Below are positions 29,761-38,848 of a DNA stretch of 64,000 bases, one piece after another (the first letter of the stretch is position 1; each line of letters starts with the position of its first letter). Below the pieces are notes generated by a model. The model worked only from the letters and a program-made list of their open reading frames with translations, ran no database searches and was not told where the DNA came from. Made by a program: the position numbers and the translations under genes. The DNA is from Dyadobacter jejuensis (GTDB lineage Bacteria; Bacteroidota; Bacteroidia; Cytophagales; Spirosomataceae), in contig NZ_QGDT01000001.1 of the NCBI RefSeq assembly GCF_003149085.1, positions 248,001 through 312,000 on the forward strand, given 5' to 3'.

Positions 29761-30570
29761 CTAGGCCGTACCGAGATCGGCGGGAGGAACTTGCTCTATG
29801 GCCTCGGTGATCCTAGCCACAAGCTCGTCTATGGACGCATCGGGGGCCAGCTGCATGGGGGCCTTAAACTGTACGGTCAGCCTGGTATTTCGTTTTTTGA
29901 ACCGGAGCCCTTTTTTGTCGAAGGCCCTACGGAAGCCATTGATCACCACGGGCACCACTATGGGCGAATGGGCCTTAATAAGGTGTGCCGTGCCTTTCCG
30001 GATGGGCGCGAAGGGCTTGGTAGTACCTTGCGGAAAGCTTACTACCCAGCCATGCTGAAGCCCAAGTCCTATCTTATCCTGACCGCTGTTGTCGAGTTCC
30101 CTTTTTACGTTTTCACCATTCGCCCTCCAGGACCTGTCGACGGTGATGGCCCCACCTGTACTAAAAAGTTTTGGAAGTAGGCCGCCTTCTTTCATGGTTT
30201 CGGAAGCGGCCACATAATAGCAACGGGCCTTGGGCGAGAATAGATAGAAAGGCGGAGAAATCGTGTCCTTATATCCCCATTTTGTGGCACAAAAGATATG
30301 ATAAAAGGCGATGACGTCGGCGAAATAGGTTTGATGATTGGCCAGAAAGAGCACTCCGTGGTCGGGTAAGGTGAGCAAATGCTCAGTACCGGTAATCTCG
30401 ATCTTGTTAACGGCCGTATACCTGTAATAGGTAAACCAGCCTATTATGAAAATAAAGAATCGTTTTAAGAGCAGAAAGTTCCCAAATGGATCGCATTCTA
30501 ATAGCCCCAAAAAGTCAATTTTGGCCAATCTCTTGGGAAGCAGGCTATAAGTGGTTTTTTTTGAAGTCAT
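29761..30570 (-). CDS. PlsC-type 1-acyl-glycerol-3-phosphate acyltransferase-like protein
   Basis: 269 residues. An acyltransferase domain with ANHQTYFADVIAF, in which five residues separate His and Asp rather than the usual four (NHX4D), then SFPQGTTKPFAP (FPQGT is the FPEGT block) and VPVVINGF. A hydrophobic stretch near residues 36-50 would anchor it at the inner membrane. It probably acylates lysophosphatidic acid or a related lipid, but the altered motif spacing means the acceptor is uncertain. Confidence 0.85.
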   Translation of the reverse strand: MTSKKTTYSLLPKRLAKIDFLGLLECDPFGNFLLLKRFFIFIIGWFTYYRYTAVNKIEITGTEHLLTLPDHGVLFLANHQTYFADVIAFYHIFCATKWGYKDTISPPFYLFSPKARCYYVAASETMKEGGLLPKLFSTGGAITVDRSWRANGENVKRELDNSGQDKIGLGLQHGWVVSFPQGTTKPFAPIRKGTAHLIKAHSPIVVPVVINGFRRAFDKKGLRFKKRNTRLTVQFKAPMQLAPDASIDELVARITEAIEQVPPADLGTA

Positions 30571-30780
30571 GCTTAAATCGATGAGCCAGGAATGTTTTTA
30601 AATCGGGAAAAAACTCCGAAAATAGTTACTTTTGTAACAAATTGACGTAAATGATGCAATTAAATTAGGAATACCTTCAAGGGCCCTTTGAAAGATCTTA
30701 GGAGCACCTTTGGCATAGTCTTTTTGAAATATGCATTCAGGAAGTTTCTAGAGAACCACTATAATTAATAATCACAATAT

Positions 30781-32256
30781 ATGAAAATCAAGCTATTTAC
30801 CCATATTCTATTTGGTATGGGCACGATGTGGCTCCTGTCGGGGTGTTCGAAGAACCCAGTTACAGGAAAGAAGGAGCTGATATTTATGTCACAAGAAAAA
30901 GAGCTCGCCATTGGGGCGGAGTCGCACCCGTCGGTAGTAGCCACCATGGGAATATATGATGATAAGAATTTGCAGGCGTTTATCAATGAAAAAGGAAAGG
31001 CGATGGGTAGCATTTCGCACCGCCCCGATATCCCTTACCAGTTTTTTATTGTAGACTCTCCGGTGGTCAATGCCTTCGCCGTTCCGGGAGGTTACGTCTA
31101 TTTCACCCGAGGCATTATGGCACATTTCAATAATGAGGCGGAGTTCGCGGGTGTTTTGGGCCATGAAATTGGCCATATTACGGCCCGGCATTCGGCCCGT
31201 CAGCAAACCACCCAGATCCTTGGGCAAGTGGGCCTGATGGCGGGAATGGTGCTTTCTCCGCAAATCCGCGGCATGGCCGACCAAGCCCAGCAGGTAGTAG
31301 GGACGTTACTGCTGAGCTATAGCCGGGAACACGAAACGGAATCGGATGGTATAGGGGTACAGTATTCGAGCAAAATCGGGTATGATGCCCACGAAATGGC
31401 TCATTTTTTCGGTACATTAAAGAAACTTTCAGACAAGAGTGGACAGAGTATCCCTACTTTCCAGTCTACCCACCCCGATCCGGGCGACCGTATGACGAAG
31501 GTGGACGGCCTAGCCACTGCCTATCAGAAGGAGCACCCCGCCAATTATGAAGTAAATCGGAATCAATATTTACAACGGATAGAGGGGATCGTCTATGGAA
31601 ATGACCCCAAACAGGGCTTCGTAGAAAATGGACAGTTTTACCACCCGGAGCTACGATTTCAATTCCCGGTTCCTAGCGGCTGGCAGTATGAAAATAGCCC
31701 CATACAATTCCAAATGGCTTCTAAAGATGGTAAGGCCATGATGCTATTTACCTTGGCCGAAGGCAAATCCTTGGATGAGGCGGCCCAATCCGTCGTAAAG
31801 GGATATAACTTGCAGGTTTCTGAAAATAATAAAACGACCATCAATGGCAACCCCGCTTTGGTCATGGTGTCGACGATCGCTCAGCAGACTCAGGAAGGGC
31901 AACAACCTGCCGCCCAAACCGAGGCCAACACGACGAAGGTCGCTACCTGGCTTATTCAGTATGGAGGCAATATCTATGCCATTCATGGGGTAGCAGGCGG
32001 AGCCGATTTTAATGGCAATGTGGCGCAGTTTAAAAATGTAGCCCAGGGATTTAAAGCCGTAACCAATTCCAATATTTTAAATAGAAAGCCCGAACGCATC
32101 CGAATTAAGACGGTTCAGCGCTCAGGAACCTTGAAAGATGCCCTGAAGGCCTATAATATGCCCGAAAGCAAAATGGCCGACCTGTCGATCCTGAATGGCA
32201 TGGACCTAGACGCTAAAGTCGAAAAAGGGATGCTTTTTAAAACTTTAGGAGAGTAG
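30781..32256 (+). CDS. M48-family zinc metalloprotease lipoprotein (BepA/YfgC-like)
   Basis: 491 residues. A signal peptide ends in a LSGC lipobox (Cys22), so the protein is a lipoprotein. The metal site is GHEIGHITARHS (His128, Glu129, His132), with the third ligand in HETESDGIG near residue 184. In the family these proteases degrade misassembled outer-membrane proteins. The C-terminal part after the catalytic domain ends in a small LysM-like segment (TLKDALKAYNM...LNGMDLDAKVEKG), which may bind peptidoglycan; this is inference. A TACTTTTG element on the plus strand at 30627-30634 is too far for a short leader. A very strong palindromic terminator follows. Confidence 0.92.
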   Translation: MKIKLFTHILFGMGTMWLLSGCSKNPVTGKKELIFMSQEKELAIGAESHPSVVATMGIYDDKNLQAFINEKGKAMGSISHRPDIPYQFFIVDSPVVNAFAVPGGYVYFTRGIMAHFNNEAEFAGVLGHEIGHITARHSARQQTTQILGQVGLMAGMVLSPQIRGMADQAQQVVGTLLLSYSREHETESDGIGVQYSSKIGYDAHEMAHFFGTLKKLSDKSGQSIPTFQSTHPDPGDRMTKVDGLATAYQKEHPANYEVNRNQYLQRIEGIVYGNDPKQGFVENGQFYHPELRFQFPVPSGWQYENSPIQFQMASKDGKAMMLFTLAEGKSLDEAAQSVVKGYNLQVSENNKTTINGNPALVMVSTIAQQTQEGQQPAAQTEANTTKVATWLIQYGGNIYAIHGVAGGADFNGNVAQFKNVAQGFKAVTNSNILNRKPERIRIKTVQRSGTLKDALKAYNMPESKMADLSILNGMDLDAKVEKGMLFKTLGE

Positions 32257-32272
32257 GTACGCTTACATAGTC

Positions 32273-32317
32273 CAATCAAAAATCCCCCTCGGCAATGCCG
32301 AGGGGGATTTTTGATTG
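32273..32317. terminator. perfect 21-bp palindromic terminator
   Basis: A perfect inverted repeat of 21 bases on each side of a three-base AAT loop. The G+C-rich core CCCCCTCGGC is flanked by A and T runs on both sides, so it can stop transcription in either direction, here mainly of the M48 gene. Confidence 0.92.
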
Positions 32318-32691
32318 ATTAACTTGGTATTTGGCTATAATTGGTTGAAAGTCAAAGAGCCCTAGCGTTCGGTGCTGTTGTTAGCCAATGAATATATATC
32401 CCTGAATTTCTGCTCCCCAGCGGCGGGTACCGTTCCGAAGCTGACCCATTTTGTCCTCCTTGCTGCCTGCGACGTCGCAGTGTTACAGCGCCGATCAAGT
32501 ATTTTAGTTAAGCAAACTGCTTTATAGTCATAATGTTTCTTCTTGCATGGGAAGAACTATCTAAGACTTTAACCCGACTGGTTCGAAGTGCAATCGGCGG
32601 TCCGTCTTTTCCTGGAAACGATTTTTTAGCTAATGGCTCATTGCCAATGGTGAATATGCTTAGACAATATCATACGTTTTACGCGCTCTTA
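32318..32691. other. unexplained intergenic patch of 374 bases
   Basis: No conserved gene is recognised. A 14-bp palindrome CTGCGACGTCGCAG sits at 32467-32480. On the minus strand the bases read AAGGAGGACAAA directly before an ATG and a 22-codon frame ending in TAA near 32382, unusual in a genome with few strong Shine-Dalgarno sites. The upstream extension of the hydrolase reading frame to 32533 lacks a plausible signal peptide. It may be the remnant of a mobile or repeated element. Confidence 0.4.
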
Positions 32692-33975
32692 ATGAAGATG
32701 GATAATTTTAAATCGAAGTGTTTTGTCCCAATTTTTAGTTTTGTTCTGTTGCTATGCGGTTGTGCTGTGGACGGTACTGCCCAATCCAACGCTGTTCATG
32801 ATGCAAATCAAAATCGAGCTGGGAATAACGAAGGGTTTTGGGACTCAAAGGTTTTGTTTGGAAAACCTGATTCCAAATCGCTCCAAATAAGCAGTGGGGT
32901 ACAGTCATTATTATTCAAAAGTGTCGATTATAAGGGCAAGTCAACCGAAGTTTTTGCCTATTATTCTGATCCCGATATGCTGAATGGGAAAACTTCACAG
33001 AAGAAATTTCCAGGGGTCGTTCTCCTACACGGCGGAGGGGGAAAGGCTTTTCAGGAATGGGTGGAAAAATGGGCTGCTGAAGGATACGCCGCCATTGCTA
33101 TTGATTTTGGAGGCAAAGACGGTAATGGGAATCGGTTAGAAAATGCTGGACCTGCGCAAGGTGCCGAGGAAAAGTTTACCAATATAGCAAATGGTCCCCT
33201 CACAGATGTCTGGACGTATCATGCTGTAGCGAGCAGTATTCTGGCTCATTCCTGGTTGCGAGCACAGCCCAAGGTCGACTCCTCCATGACTTTTGTAACT
33301 GGTATTAGCTGGGGGGGCTACCTCACTTGCATCGTTGGGTCGGTCGACCACCGATTTAAGGCGGCAGTACCTGTATATGGCTGTGGTTATTATGGCGAAT
33401 CCGATGTCTTTAAGAAAGACCTCAACCAGTTATCTGGTGGGTTTAGAGAGAAGTGGCTTCAATATTTTGATCCCTCCGTTTATTTGCCTCATAGTCAGGT
33501 GAAATTTTTGTTTATTAATGGCAATAAGGATCGGTTTTATAACGTCATTCCCTATTCTAAAAGCTATTCGCTAGTCAGCGAGAAGAATCGGCGTGTTTGT
33601 ATAAAACCAGATATGCTCCATAGCCACCCTAGAGGCTGGGAGCCATTGGAGATTCGTTCATTTTTTGATCATTTAGCGTACGGTTATGCCGACTTACCCT
33701 CTTTGAATGACATTAGAATGGGAGAAGGGAGTATTTCTGCCTCCTATAACGCTCCGGTCACGCTAGCCAATGCCAGCTTTTATTATACTTCGGATACCTT
33801 GTCGACGAATGAAAATAGGAAATGGCAGTCCGTAAAGGCAGAAATCGATCCGGACAGTAAAAAAATTAGCTGCAAAATGCCAGAAGAAGGGTTTGCATAC
33901 GGTTTCTTTTCTATAAAAGACCACCGTAGTGTGTCTGCTTCCAGTGAATTTGTGATCAATGGTCGCGTGGAGTAG
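32692..33975 (+). CDS. secreted alpha/beta hydrolase (dienelactone-hydrolase/acetyl-xylan-esterase-like lipoprotein)
   Basis: 427 residues from the ATG at 32692 (another Met two codons later); a lipobox LCGC ends the signal peptide. A catalytic triad can be proposed: Ser206 in GISWGG, Asp280 in NGNKDRF and His310 or His312 in LHSHPRG. The oxyanion region is LLHGGGGKAFQEW. The domain resembles esterases of the dienelactone hydrolase and acetyl-xylan-esterase group, and a C-terminal beta segment of about 90 residues follows. Cleavage of acyl or ester groups from plant or algal sugars is plausible, not proven. Codon use is A+T-richer than that of the neighbours, and the gene lies next to the odd patch, so transfer is possible. 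Confidence 0.85.
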   Translation: MKMDNFKSKCFVPIFSFVLLLCGCAVDGTAQSNAVHDANQNRAGNNEGFWDSKVLFGKPDSKSLQISSGVQSLLFKSVDYKGKSTEVFAYYSDPDMLNGKTSQKKFPGVVLLHGGGGKAFQEWVEKWAAEGYAAIAIDFGGKDGNGNRLENAGPAQGAEEKFTNIANGPLTDVWTYHAVASSILAHSWLRAQPKVDSSMTFVTGISWGGYLTCIVGSVDHRFKAAVPVYGCGYYGESDVFKKDLNQLSGGFREKWLQYFDPSVYLPHSQVKFLFINGNKDRFYNVIPYSKSYSLVSEKNRRVCIKPDMLHSHPRGWEPLEIRSFFDHLAYGYADLPSLNDIRMGEGSISASYNAPVTLANASFYYTSDTLSTNENRKWQSVKAEIDPDSKKISCKMPEEGFAYGFFSIKDHRSVSASSEFVINGRVE

Positions 33976-34098
33976 TTATTGTCTACCAACTCAGCGTCTG
34001 CAACCAAATTAATAAATAGCGAAAAAGGGTATCCCCTTAAGCGAGCCCGATTTCGGAGTGAATGGTTTTGGGTGTGAAACGGGCCGGCTCGAAACTAG

Positions 34099-34132
34099 CT
34101 ACCCCTCTATCCCGGCAGGGTTAGAGGGGTAG
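34099..34132. terminator. hairpin between the hydrolase and dsbD genes
   Basis: CTACCCCTCTA (34099-34109) pairs perfectly with TAGAGGGGTAG (34122-34132) around a 12-base loop. No long T tract follows, so it may be a weak terminator or an RNA-stabilising hairpin for the convergent pair. Confidence 0.45.
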
Positions 34133-34219
34133 AACACTTCGGTTTATTTCCCTTCAAGAAGAACTTTTTTAGGTCGTTTATAGGTCGATCAGCAATGAAT
34201 CACCTCGCTAAAAAGCTTT

Positions 34220-36307
34220 TTATTTATTAAAAGCCGCCTTGCCACTATCGAGGAAATCAGCAAAGTTCTGGGGATTTAGATCATAATTGATAGGCTTTAC
34301 AAGCAAATTCCCCTCGTGGTCGACCAAGCAATAATGCGGCTGAGCATTATTATTATATTTTACGATTTGTAAATCGGCATTCTGCGCCCCTATCGATTTC
34401 TTTACCTTATTGTCGTACGTAGAGGTGTACCATTCCGCCTCCGGAAGTTCCGTTTTATCATCTACATAAAGGGCTACTATCACATAGTCGTTTCGCAGGC
34501 GTTGAAGTACCGCCGGGTCCGACCATACCCTGGCTTCCATTTCCCGGCAGTTGACGCAGCCATGGCCGGTGAAGTCGATAAATACGGGTTTGTTGACCGT
34601 TTTGGCATAGGCCAGGGCCTCCTTAAGGTCAAAGAATCCGTCGAGCTCATGGGGCAGGTGAAACAAATCGGCATATTTTTTATCCGTCACCGTGCTAGGG
34701 CTAGCGGACCCTATGGCTCTTTTATTGAGGTCAAAATCGAGCGTCGACTGGGGAGGTAGATAACCCGCCAGCGCCTTCAGTGGGGCTCCCCACATACCCG
34801 GTATCATATAGACCACGAAGGTGAAGGTGATGATAGACATCAACAGCCGGGGTACGCTCACCTTTTCCAGGGGAGAGTCGTGGGGGGTACGGATTTTGCC
34901 CAATAGGTAAAAACCCAAAAGACCAAAAATAACAATCCAAAAGGCCAGGTATACTTCACGATCGAGCAGGTGCCAGTGGTATACCTGATCGGCAATGCTG
35001 AGGAACTTTAAGGCTAAAGCCAGCTCCAAGAACCCTAAAACTACTTTGACAGTATTGAGCCAGCCCCCCGACTTGGGTAGAGACTTGAGCCACTGTGGAA
35101 ATAAGGCGAACAAAGTGAAGGGGATAGCGAAGGCCGACGAAAATGCCGCCATGCCTACTATCGGTTTCAGTACTTCCCCGCCGGCCGAGGCTACTAACAG
35201 ACTCCCCACTATGGGTCCGGTGCAAGAAAAGGATACCAATACGAGGGTGAAGGCCATAAAAAATACCCCTGCATAGCCCCCTTGGTCGGCCTTTTGGTCC
35301 ATCTTATTGACCAGGCTACTCGGCAATACGATCTCGAAAAGTCCTAGAAACGAGAGTCCAAAAATAAAGAAAACAGCAAAAAACAGTACATTAGGGATCC
35401 AGTGGGTGCTTAAGAAATTGGCGAAAGCGGGACCGTTGATCCGTGAAACGACGGTTCCGATCAGCGTGTAAATAACCACAATAGACACCCCGTAAAGCAA
35501 GGCCTTAAATTTGCCTTTTTCCTGGTTGGTAAAGAAACTCACCGTCATTGGGATAATTGGGAATACACAAGGGGTTAGCAAAGCCACCAGCCCCGATAAA
35601 AACGCGGCCAAGGCAAAGCCCCAAAGGGATCCGCTCATAACAGAGTCGGTTGTTTCGGTGGTGGTGATTTCGTCTGCACGGGCGTCTGCAGGTGCTATTG
35701 CCTCATCGGCAGCGGCTAGGCTGTCGGAAGACGCCGCGGCGGGTTGGTTGGGCGCTTCTGCGGTGAGGGCCTCTTCGGTTGCTACGGGTTGTGAGCTGGT
35801 GCTTGGGGCTGCCGCTTCTGCCGGGGCTGTTACTTTTAGCCCACTAAACTCAAAATCGTCGCTCCCCGCTATACATAGGCCCGTCACATTGCTACAAGTC
35901 TGAAACTCCGAAGTACCTTTGATAATGGGCTTGTCTGAGCGTATTTTAACCGTTTGTTTGAACACCGCCTTACCGGTAAAGTATTTGACATCACCTCCCC
36001 ATACTTCTTCAAACTTCGTTTTGGGGTTTTGTGGCTTAAGCTTGCCTACCAACTCGAAGCTATCATTTTTTTCGAAGCTGAAGCTGGTGAGCATAGGGCC
36101 CAAATCGGGATCAAAATCGGAAGAATATAAATACCAATCTTTGTCGATGGTAGCCGTGAATATTAAATCGACTGTGCCTCCTTTTTCAACTGTGTTTTCA
36201 GAAAATGTGTAGGTCCATTGGGCCTTTGCCTTGTGAATTTGGGCGCTTACGGGCCTGCCCAGTAAGGATATACCGATTAGGAGGAGTAGGAAGAAACTGC
36301 GATTCAT
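34220..36307 (-). CDS. dsbD: protein-disulfide reductase DsbD
   Basis: 695 residues. A signal peptide is followed by an N-terminal DsbD-alpha-like domain (about 25-155), a low-complexity Ala/Ser/Pro/Glu linker (about 155-220), about eight membrane segments from 225 to 510 including the family Cys pair (LLTPCVFPIIPM and SFSCTGPIVGS), and a C-terminal thioredoxin-like domain with active-site CVNC near 585. DsbD passes electrons from cytoplasmic thioredoxin to periplasmic reductases and cytochrome c maturation. That fits the cytochrome c domain encoded nearby. The gene is divergent from argB. Confidence 0.93.
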   Translation of the reverse strand: MNRSFFLLLLIGISLLGRPVSAQIHKAKAQWTYTFSENTVEKGGTVDLIFTATIDKDWYLYSSDFDPDLGPMLTSFSFEKNDSFELVGKLKPQNPKTKFEEVWGGDVKYFTGKAVFKQTVKIRSDKPIIKGTSEFQTCSNVTGLCIAGSDDFEFSGLKVTAPAEAAAPSTSSQPVATEEALTAEAPNQPAAASSDSLAAADEAIAPADARADEITTTETTDSVMSGSLWGFALAAFLSGLVALLTPCVFPIIPMTVSFFTNQEKGKFKALLYGVSIVVIYTLIGTVVSRINGPAFANFLSTHWIPNVLFFAVFFIFGLSFLGLFEIVLPSSLVNKMDQKADQGGYAGVFFMAFTLVLVSFSCTGPIVGSLLVASAGGEVLKPIVGMAAFSSAFAIPFTLFALFPQWLKSLPKSGGWLNTVKVVLGFLELALALKFLSIADQVYHWHLLDREVYLAFWIVIFGLLGFYLLGKIRTPHDSPLEKVSVPRLLMSIITFTFVVYMIPGMWGAPLKALAGYLPPQSTLDFDLNKRAIGSASPSTVTDKKYADLFHLPHELDGFFDLKEALAYAKTVNKPVFIDFTGHGCVNCREMEARVWSDPAVLQRLRNDYVIVALYVDDKTELPEAEWYTSTYDNKVKKSIGAQNADLQIVKYNNNAQPHYCLVDHEGNLLVKPINYDLNPQNFADFLDSGKAAFNK

Positions 36308-36594
36308 GTTTTTGAGTTATTATTTTTATTTTTCTTTAGGACTATAGACGTAGGAGTAACGGTATCCCTTACAACTGATACATAAATGAACGTAATTTTC
36401 TTAAAAAAATTCAGGAATAATGTCTTATCCCTAGTTTTGTGAGGCTTCATCGCCTGAACTCAAAGAATCGCTTAAAGCCCGTCTTGCCCCTTCTGGGAGC
36501 AGTATGCCCTCTTTTCCCAAATTGGGGAAGGGCCATAACCTTCCTATTTTTCTCGTAACTTTAGCCCTTAAAAATAAATTTGGAACAATTATTT
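36308..36594. other. divergent intergenic region between dsbD and argB
   Basis: Shared upstream space of 287 bases. No exact TAnnTTTG element was found on either strand; TAACTTTA shortly upstream of argB is one base off. No gene, RNA or repeat is recognised. Confidence 0.4.
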
Positions 36595-37389
36595 ATGACC
36601 ATGCGTACCCAATTAAGCGTAGTAAAGATAGGAGGCAATATCATCGACAATCCGGAGGCATGTAGCCGATTCCTGCAGGACTTTTCGAAAGTGAAAGGCC
36701 CCAAAATATTAATACATGGGGGCGGGAAGGTAGCGACGCAAGTGGCTGCATCCCTCCAGATTGAGACAAAAATGGTAGATGGCCGCAGAATCACCGATAA
36801 GCCCATGCTCGACGTGGTGACCATGGTATATGGTGGCTTGGTCAATAAGAATTTGGTCGCTCAGCTGCAGTCGTTAGGCACCAACGCCATAGGGCTTACA
36901 GGGGCCGACGGAGGTATTATTCGCTCCGTAAAGCGCCCCGTCAAAAGCCTCGACTATGGCTTCGTGGGGGATATTGTTGCCGTGGATGGGAAGCAAATTG
37001 AGCAGATGATTGCCAGTGGGCTCGTACCCGTTATCGCTCCATTGACGTATAGCAACGAAGGTTTGTTGCTGAATACCAATGCCGATACCATGGCCTCTGC
37101 AACGGCTGTGGCGCTGTCGACTTATTTTGATACTAATCTCCTATATTGTTTTGAGAAAAAAGGCGTATTGGCAGATCCTGACGACGACGATTCCGTACTG
37201 GAAAGCCTCACCCCACCTACCTATACAGCCTACAAAGCCAAGGGTAGCATTAATAAAGGGATGATTCCTAAGCTCGATAATGCCTTCGCCGCATTGACCG
37301 ATGGGGTGGGTAAAGTCACCATTTGTCACGCTAATGATTTGGCTCAGGCCGTTTTAGGAAATGCCGGTACGGTAGTGACTTTGGACTAA
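36595..37389 (+). CDS. argB: acetylglutamate kinase
   Basis: 264 residues from the ATG at 36595 (a second ATG at 36601 is equally possible; a TTG at 36580 is less likely). Motifs of the amino-acid kinase family are visible: SVVKIGGNII near the start, LIHGGGKVATQVA, and the LLNTNADTMAS region. It phosphorylates N-acetylglutamate, the second step of arginine synthesis. In many Bacteroidota the pathway uses N-succinyl intermediates, so the substrate could be N-succinylglutamate; this cannot be told from the sequence. No other arg gene is close. Confidence 0.9.
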   Translation: MTMRTQLSVVKIGGNIIDNPEACSRFLQDFSKVKGPKILIHGGGKVATQVAASLQIETKMVDGRRITDKPMLDVVTMVYGGLVNKNLVAQLQSLGTNAIGLTGADGGIIRSVKRPVKSLDYGFVGDIVAVDGKQIEQMIASGLVPVIAPLTYSNEGLLLNTNADTMASATAVALSTYFDTNLLYCFEKKGVLADPDDDDSVLESLTPPTYTAYKAKGSINKGMIPKLDNAFAALTDGVGKVTICHANDLAQAVLGNAGTVVTLD

Positions 37390-37494
37390 GAACCTCGACC
37401 AAGGAACGACAAGATTAGCAAGGATACTTTTTAATTTTTTTTTAAAATTAAAATACTATTAAGTATATTAGGGTTAAAATCTTCAGAAAACCCC

Positions 37495-38826
37495 ATGTCG
37501 AGTCGAAGTAGCCTTCTTTTCTTGTTGTTATTTTTATCGGGAAATGCGATGTCCCAAAAGGTCCCCGATTTCTATAAGGATGTACAGCCCATCATTCATG
37601 CCAATTGTGTGCCTTGCCATAGGGCAGGAGAGGCGGCGCCATTTCCGTTGGTGAGCTATGAAGATGTTCATAAGCGGACCAAATTTATCAAGAAGGTGGT
37701 CAGTTCGCGGTACATGCCGCCCTGGAAAGCCGACCAACATTATAATGAATTTGCCAACGACCGCTCCCTGACGGAGTCGGAGATCGGGACGCTGATGGCA
37801 TGGATAGACGGGGGCGCACCCAAGGGTAAGGTGGACCTTAAAGCAGAAAACGCTATTAGGGCCAGGGTCGATGCCGGCACGGCCTACAAGCGTAAGCCCG
37901 ATTTGACCCTACGAATGAAAGACGCTTTTGTAGTGAAAGGGGATGGGACAGAGCGCTTTGTGATGTTTAAGATCCCCTTCGATATTGCCTCGGAGGCCAA
38001 TGTAGAGGCCATAGAGTTTACTTCGAACAATAAGAAATTGGTGCATCATGCCAACTTCGCCATTCACCCCGTTAGCGATCCCGCTATCGACTTGCATGAT
38101 ACGGGCACGGTAGTGGACCTAAGCGGTCCCGACGCCGACCGGTATTATGAATGGGTGAAGTACAAAAAAGATATGACCTATTATGGGGGCTGGATCCCCG
38201 GGGCTACAGTAGAAACCTACCCTATAGACATGGGCTGGGTAATGCCTAAACGGGGGGTCATCCTGCTGACGGTCCATTTTGGGCCCTCTTCCCTCGATGC
38301 TGAAAGCTTGAATGGGATTAATGTTTTCTTTAAGGACAGCCCCATTAAGCGGAAGGTAAAAGTGATAAGCCTCGGGTCGGGAGGTATTGGTGAAAAGGAC
38401 ATAAGTCCTCCACTCATGATCTTTGCCAATGAGGTCATGTCGTTCCGACTGCGCATCGCCAACAACCAGCCCGACGTTTCTCTGTTGTACGCTTGGCCGC
38501 ATATGCACCAGTTGGGGAAGGAATTTAAGGCCTATGCTACCACCGCCGCCGGCGATACCATACGGTTGGTACATATCCCGGCTTGGGATTTTCGTTGGCA
38601 GGAAATCTATAAATATAAAAAGCCCCTTTTACTTCCTAAAGGCGCTGTGGTACATATAGAGGCGAGCTATGACAATACGACTGCCAACCCGATGAACCCC
38701 CATAGCCCTCCAGAGCTGGTGATGTCGACGGGCAATATGCGCAGCGACCAGGAGATGATGACCCTCATGCTGATGTATGTGGAGCGCGATCCTGACGACG
38801 ATAACCTGGTATTTCAGTGGCAATAA
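37495..38826 (+). CDS. cytochrome c fused to a PHM-like type II copper monooxygenase module
   Basis: 443 residues, signal peptide ending near MSQK. The first ~110 residues hold a heme c site, CVPCH at 38-42. The rest resembles the copper type II ascorbate-dependent monooxygenase fold (peptidylglycine alpha-hydroxylating monooxygenase, dopamine beta-monooxygenase). All six copper ligands have candidates: His184 and His185 in LVHHANF, His261 in TVHFGP, His336 and His338 in WPHMHQLG, and Met421 or Met422 in DQEMMTLM. An extracytoplasmic hydroxylase fed by its own cytochrome is inferred. It is first in a run with the FG-GAP protein (22 bases downstream) and a haloperoxidase-like gene. Confidence 0.82.
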   Translation: MSSRSSLLFLLLFLSGNAMSQKVPDFYKDVQPIIHANCVPCHRAGEAAPFPLVSYEDVHKRTKFIKKVVSSRYMPPWKADQHYNEFANDRSLTESEIGTLMAWIDGGAPKGKVDLKAENAIRARVDAGTAYKRKPDLTLRMKDAFVVKGDGTERFVMFKIPFDIASEANVEAIEFTSNNKKLVHHANFAIHPVSDPAIDLHDTGTVVDLSGPDADRYYEWVKYKKDMTYYGGWIPGATVETYPIDMGWVMPKRGVILLTVHFGPSSLDAESLNGINVFFKDSPIKRKVKVISLGSGGIGEKDISPPLMIFANEVMSFRLRIANNQPDVSLLYAWPHMHQLGKEFKAYATTAAGDTIRLVHIPAWDFRWQEIYKYKKPLLLPKGAVVHIEASYDNTTANPMNPHSPPELVMSTGNMRSDQEMMTLMLMYVERDPDDDNLVFQWQ

Positions 38827-38848
38827 TTTTAGGACTAAACCATCTTAT

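Noticed and set aside
30627-30634. TACTTTTG as promoter of the M48 protease gene
   Set aside because: It matches the -7 consensus but would make an almost 150-base leader, and no -33 element is seen; not strong enough to annotate.
32533-32691. The 53-codon upstream extension of the hydrolase gene
   Set aside because: It places a long charged and polar stretch before the signal peptide, so export would fail; the ATG at 32692 (or 32698) gives a proper lipoprotein start.
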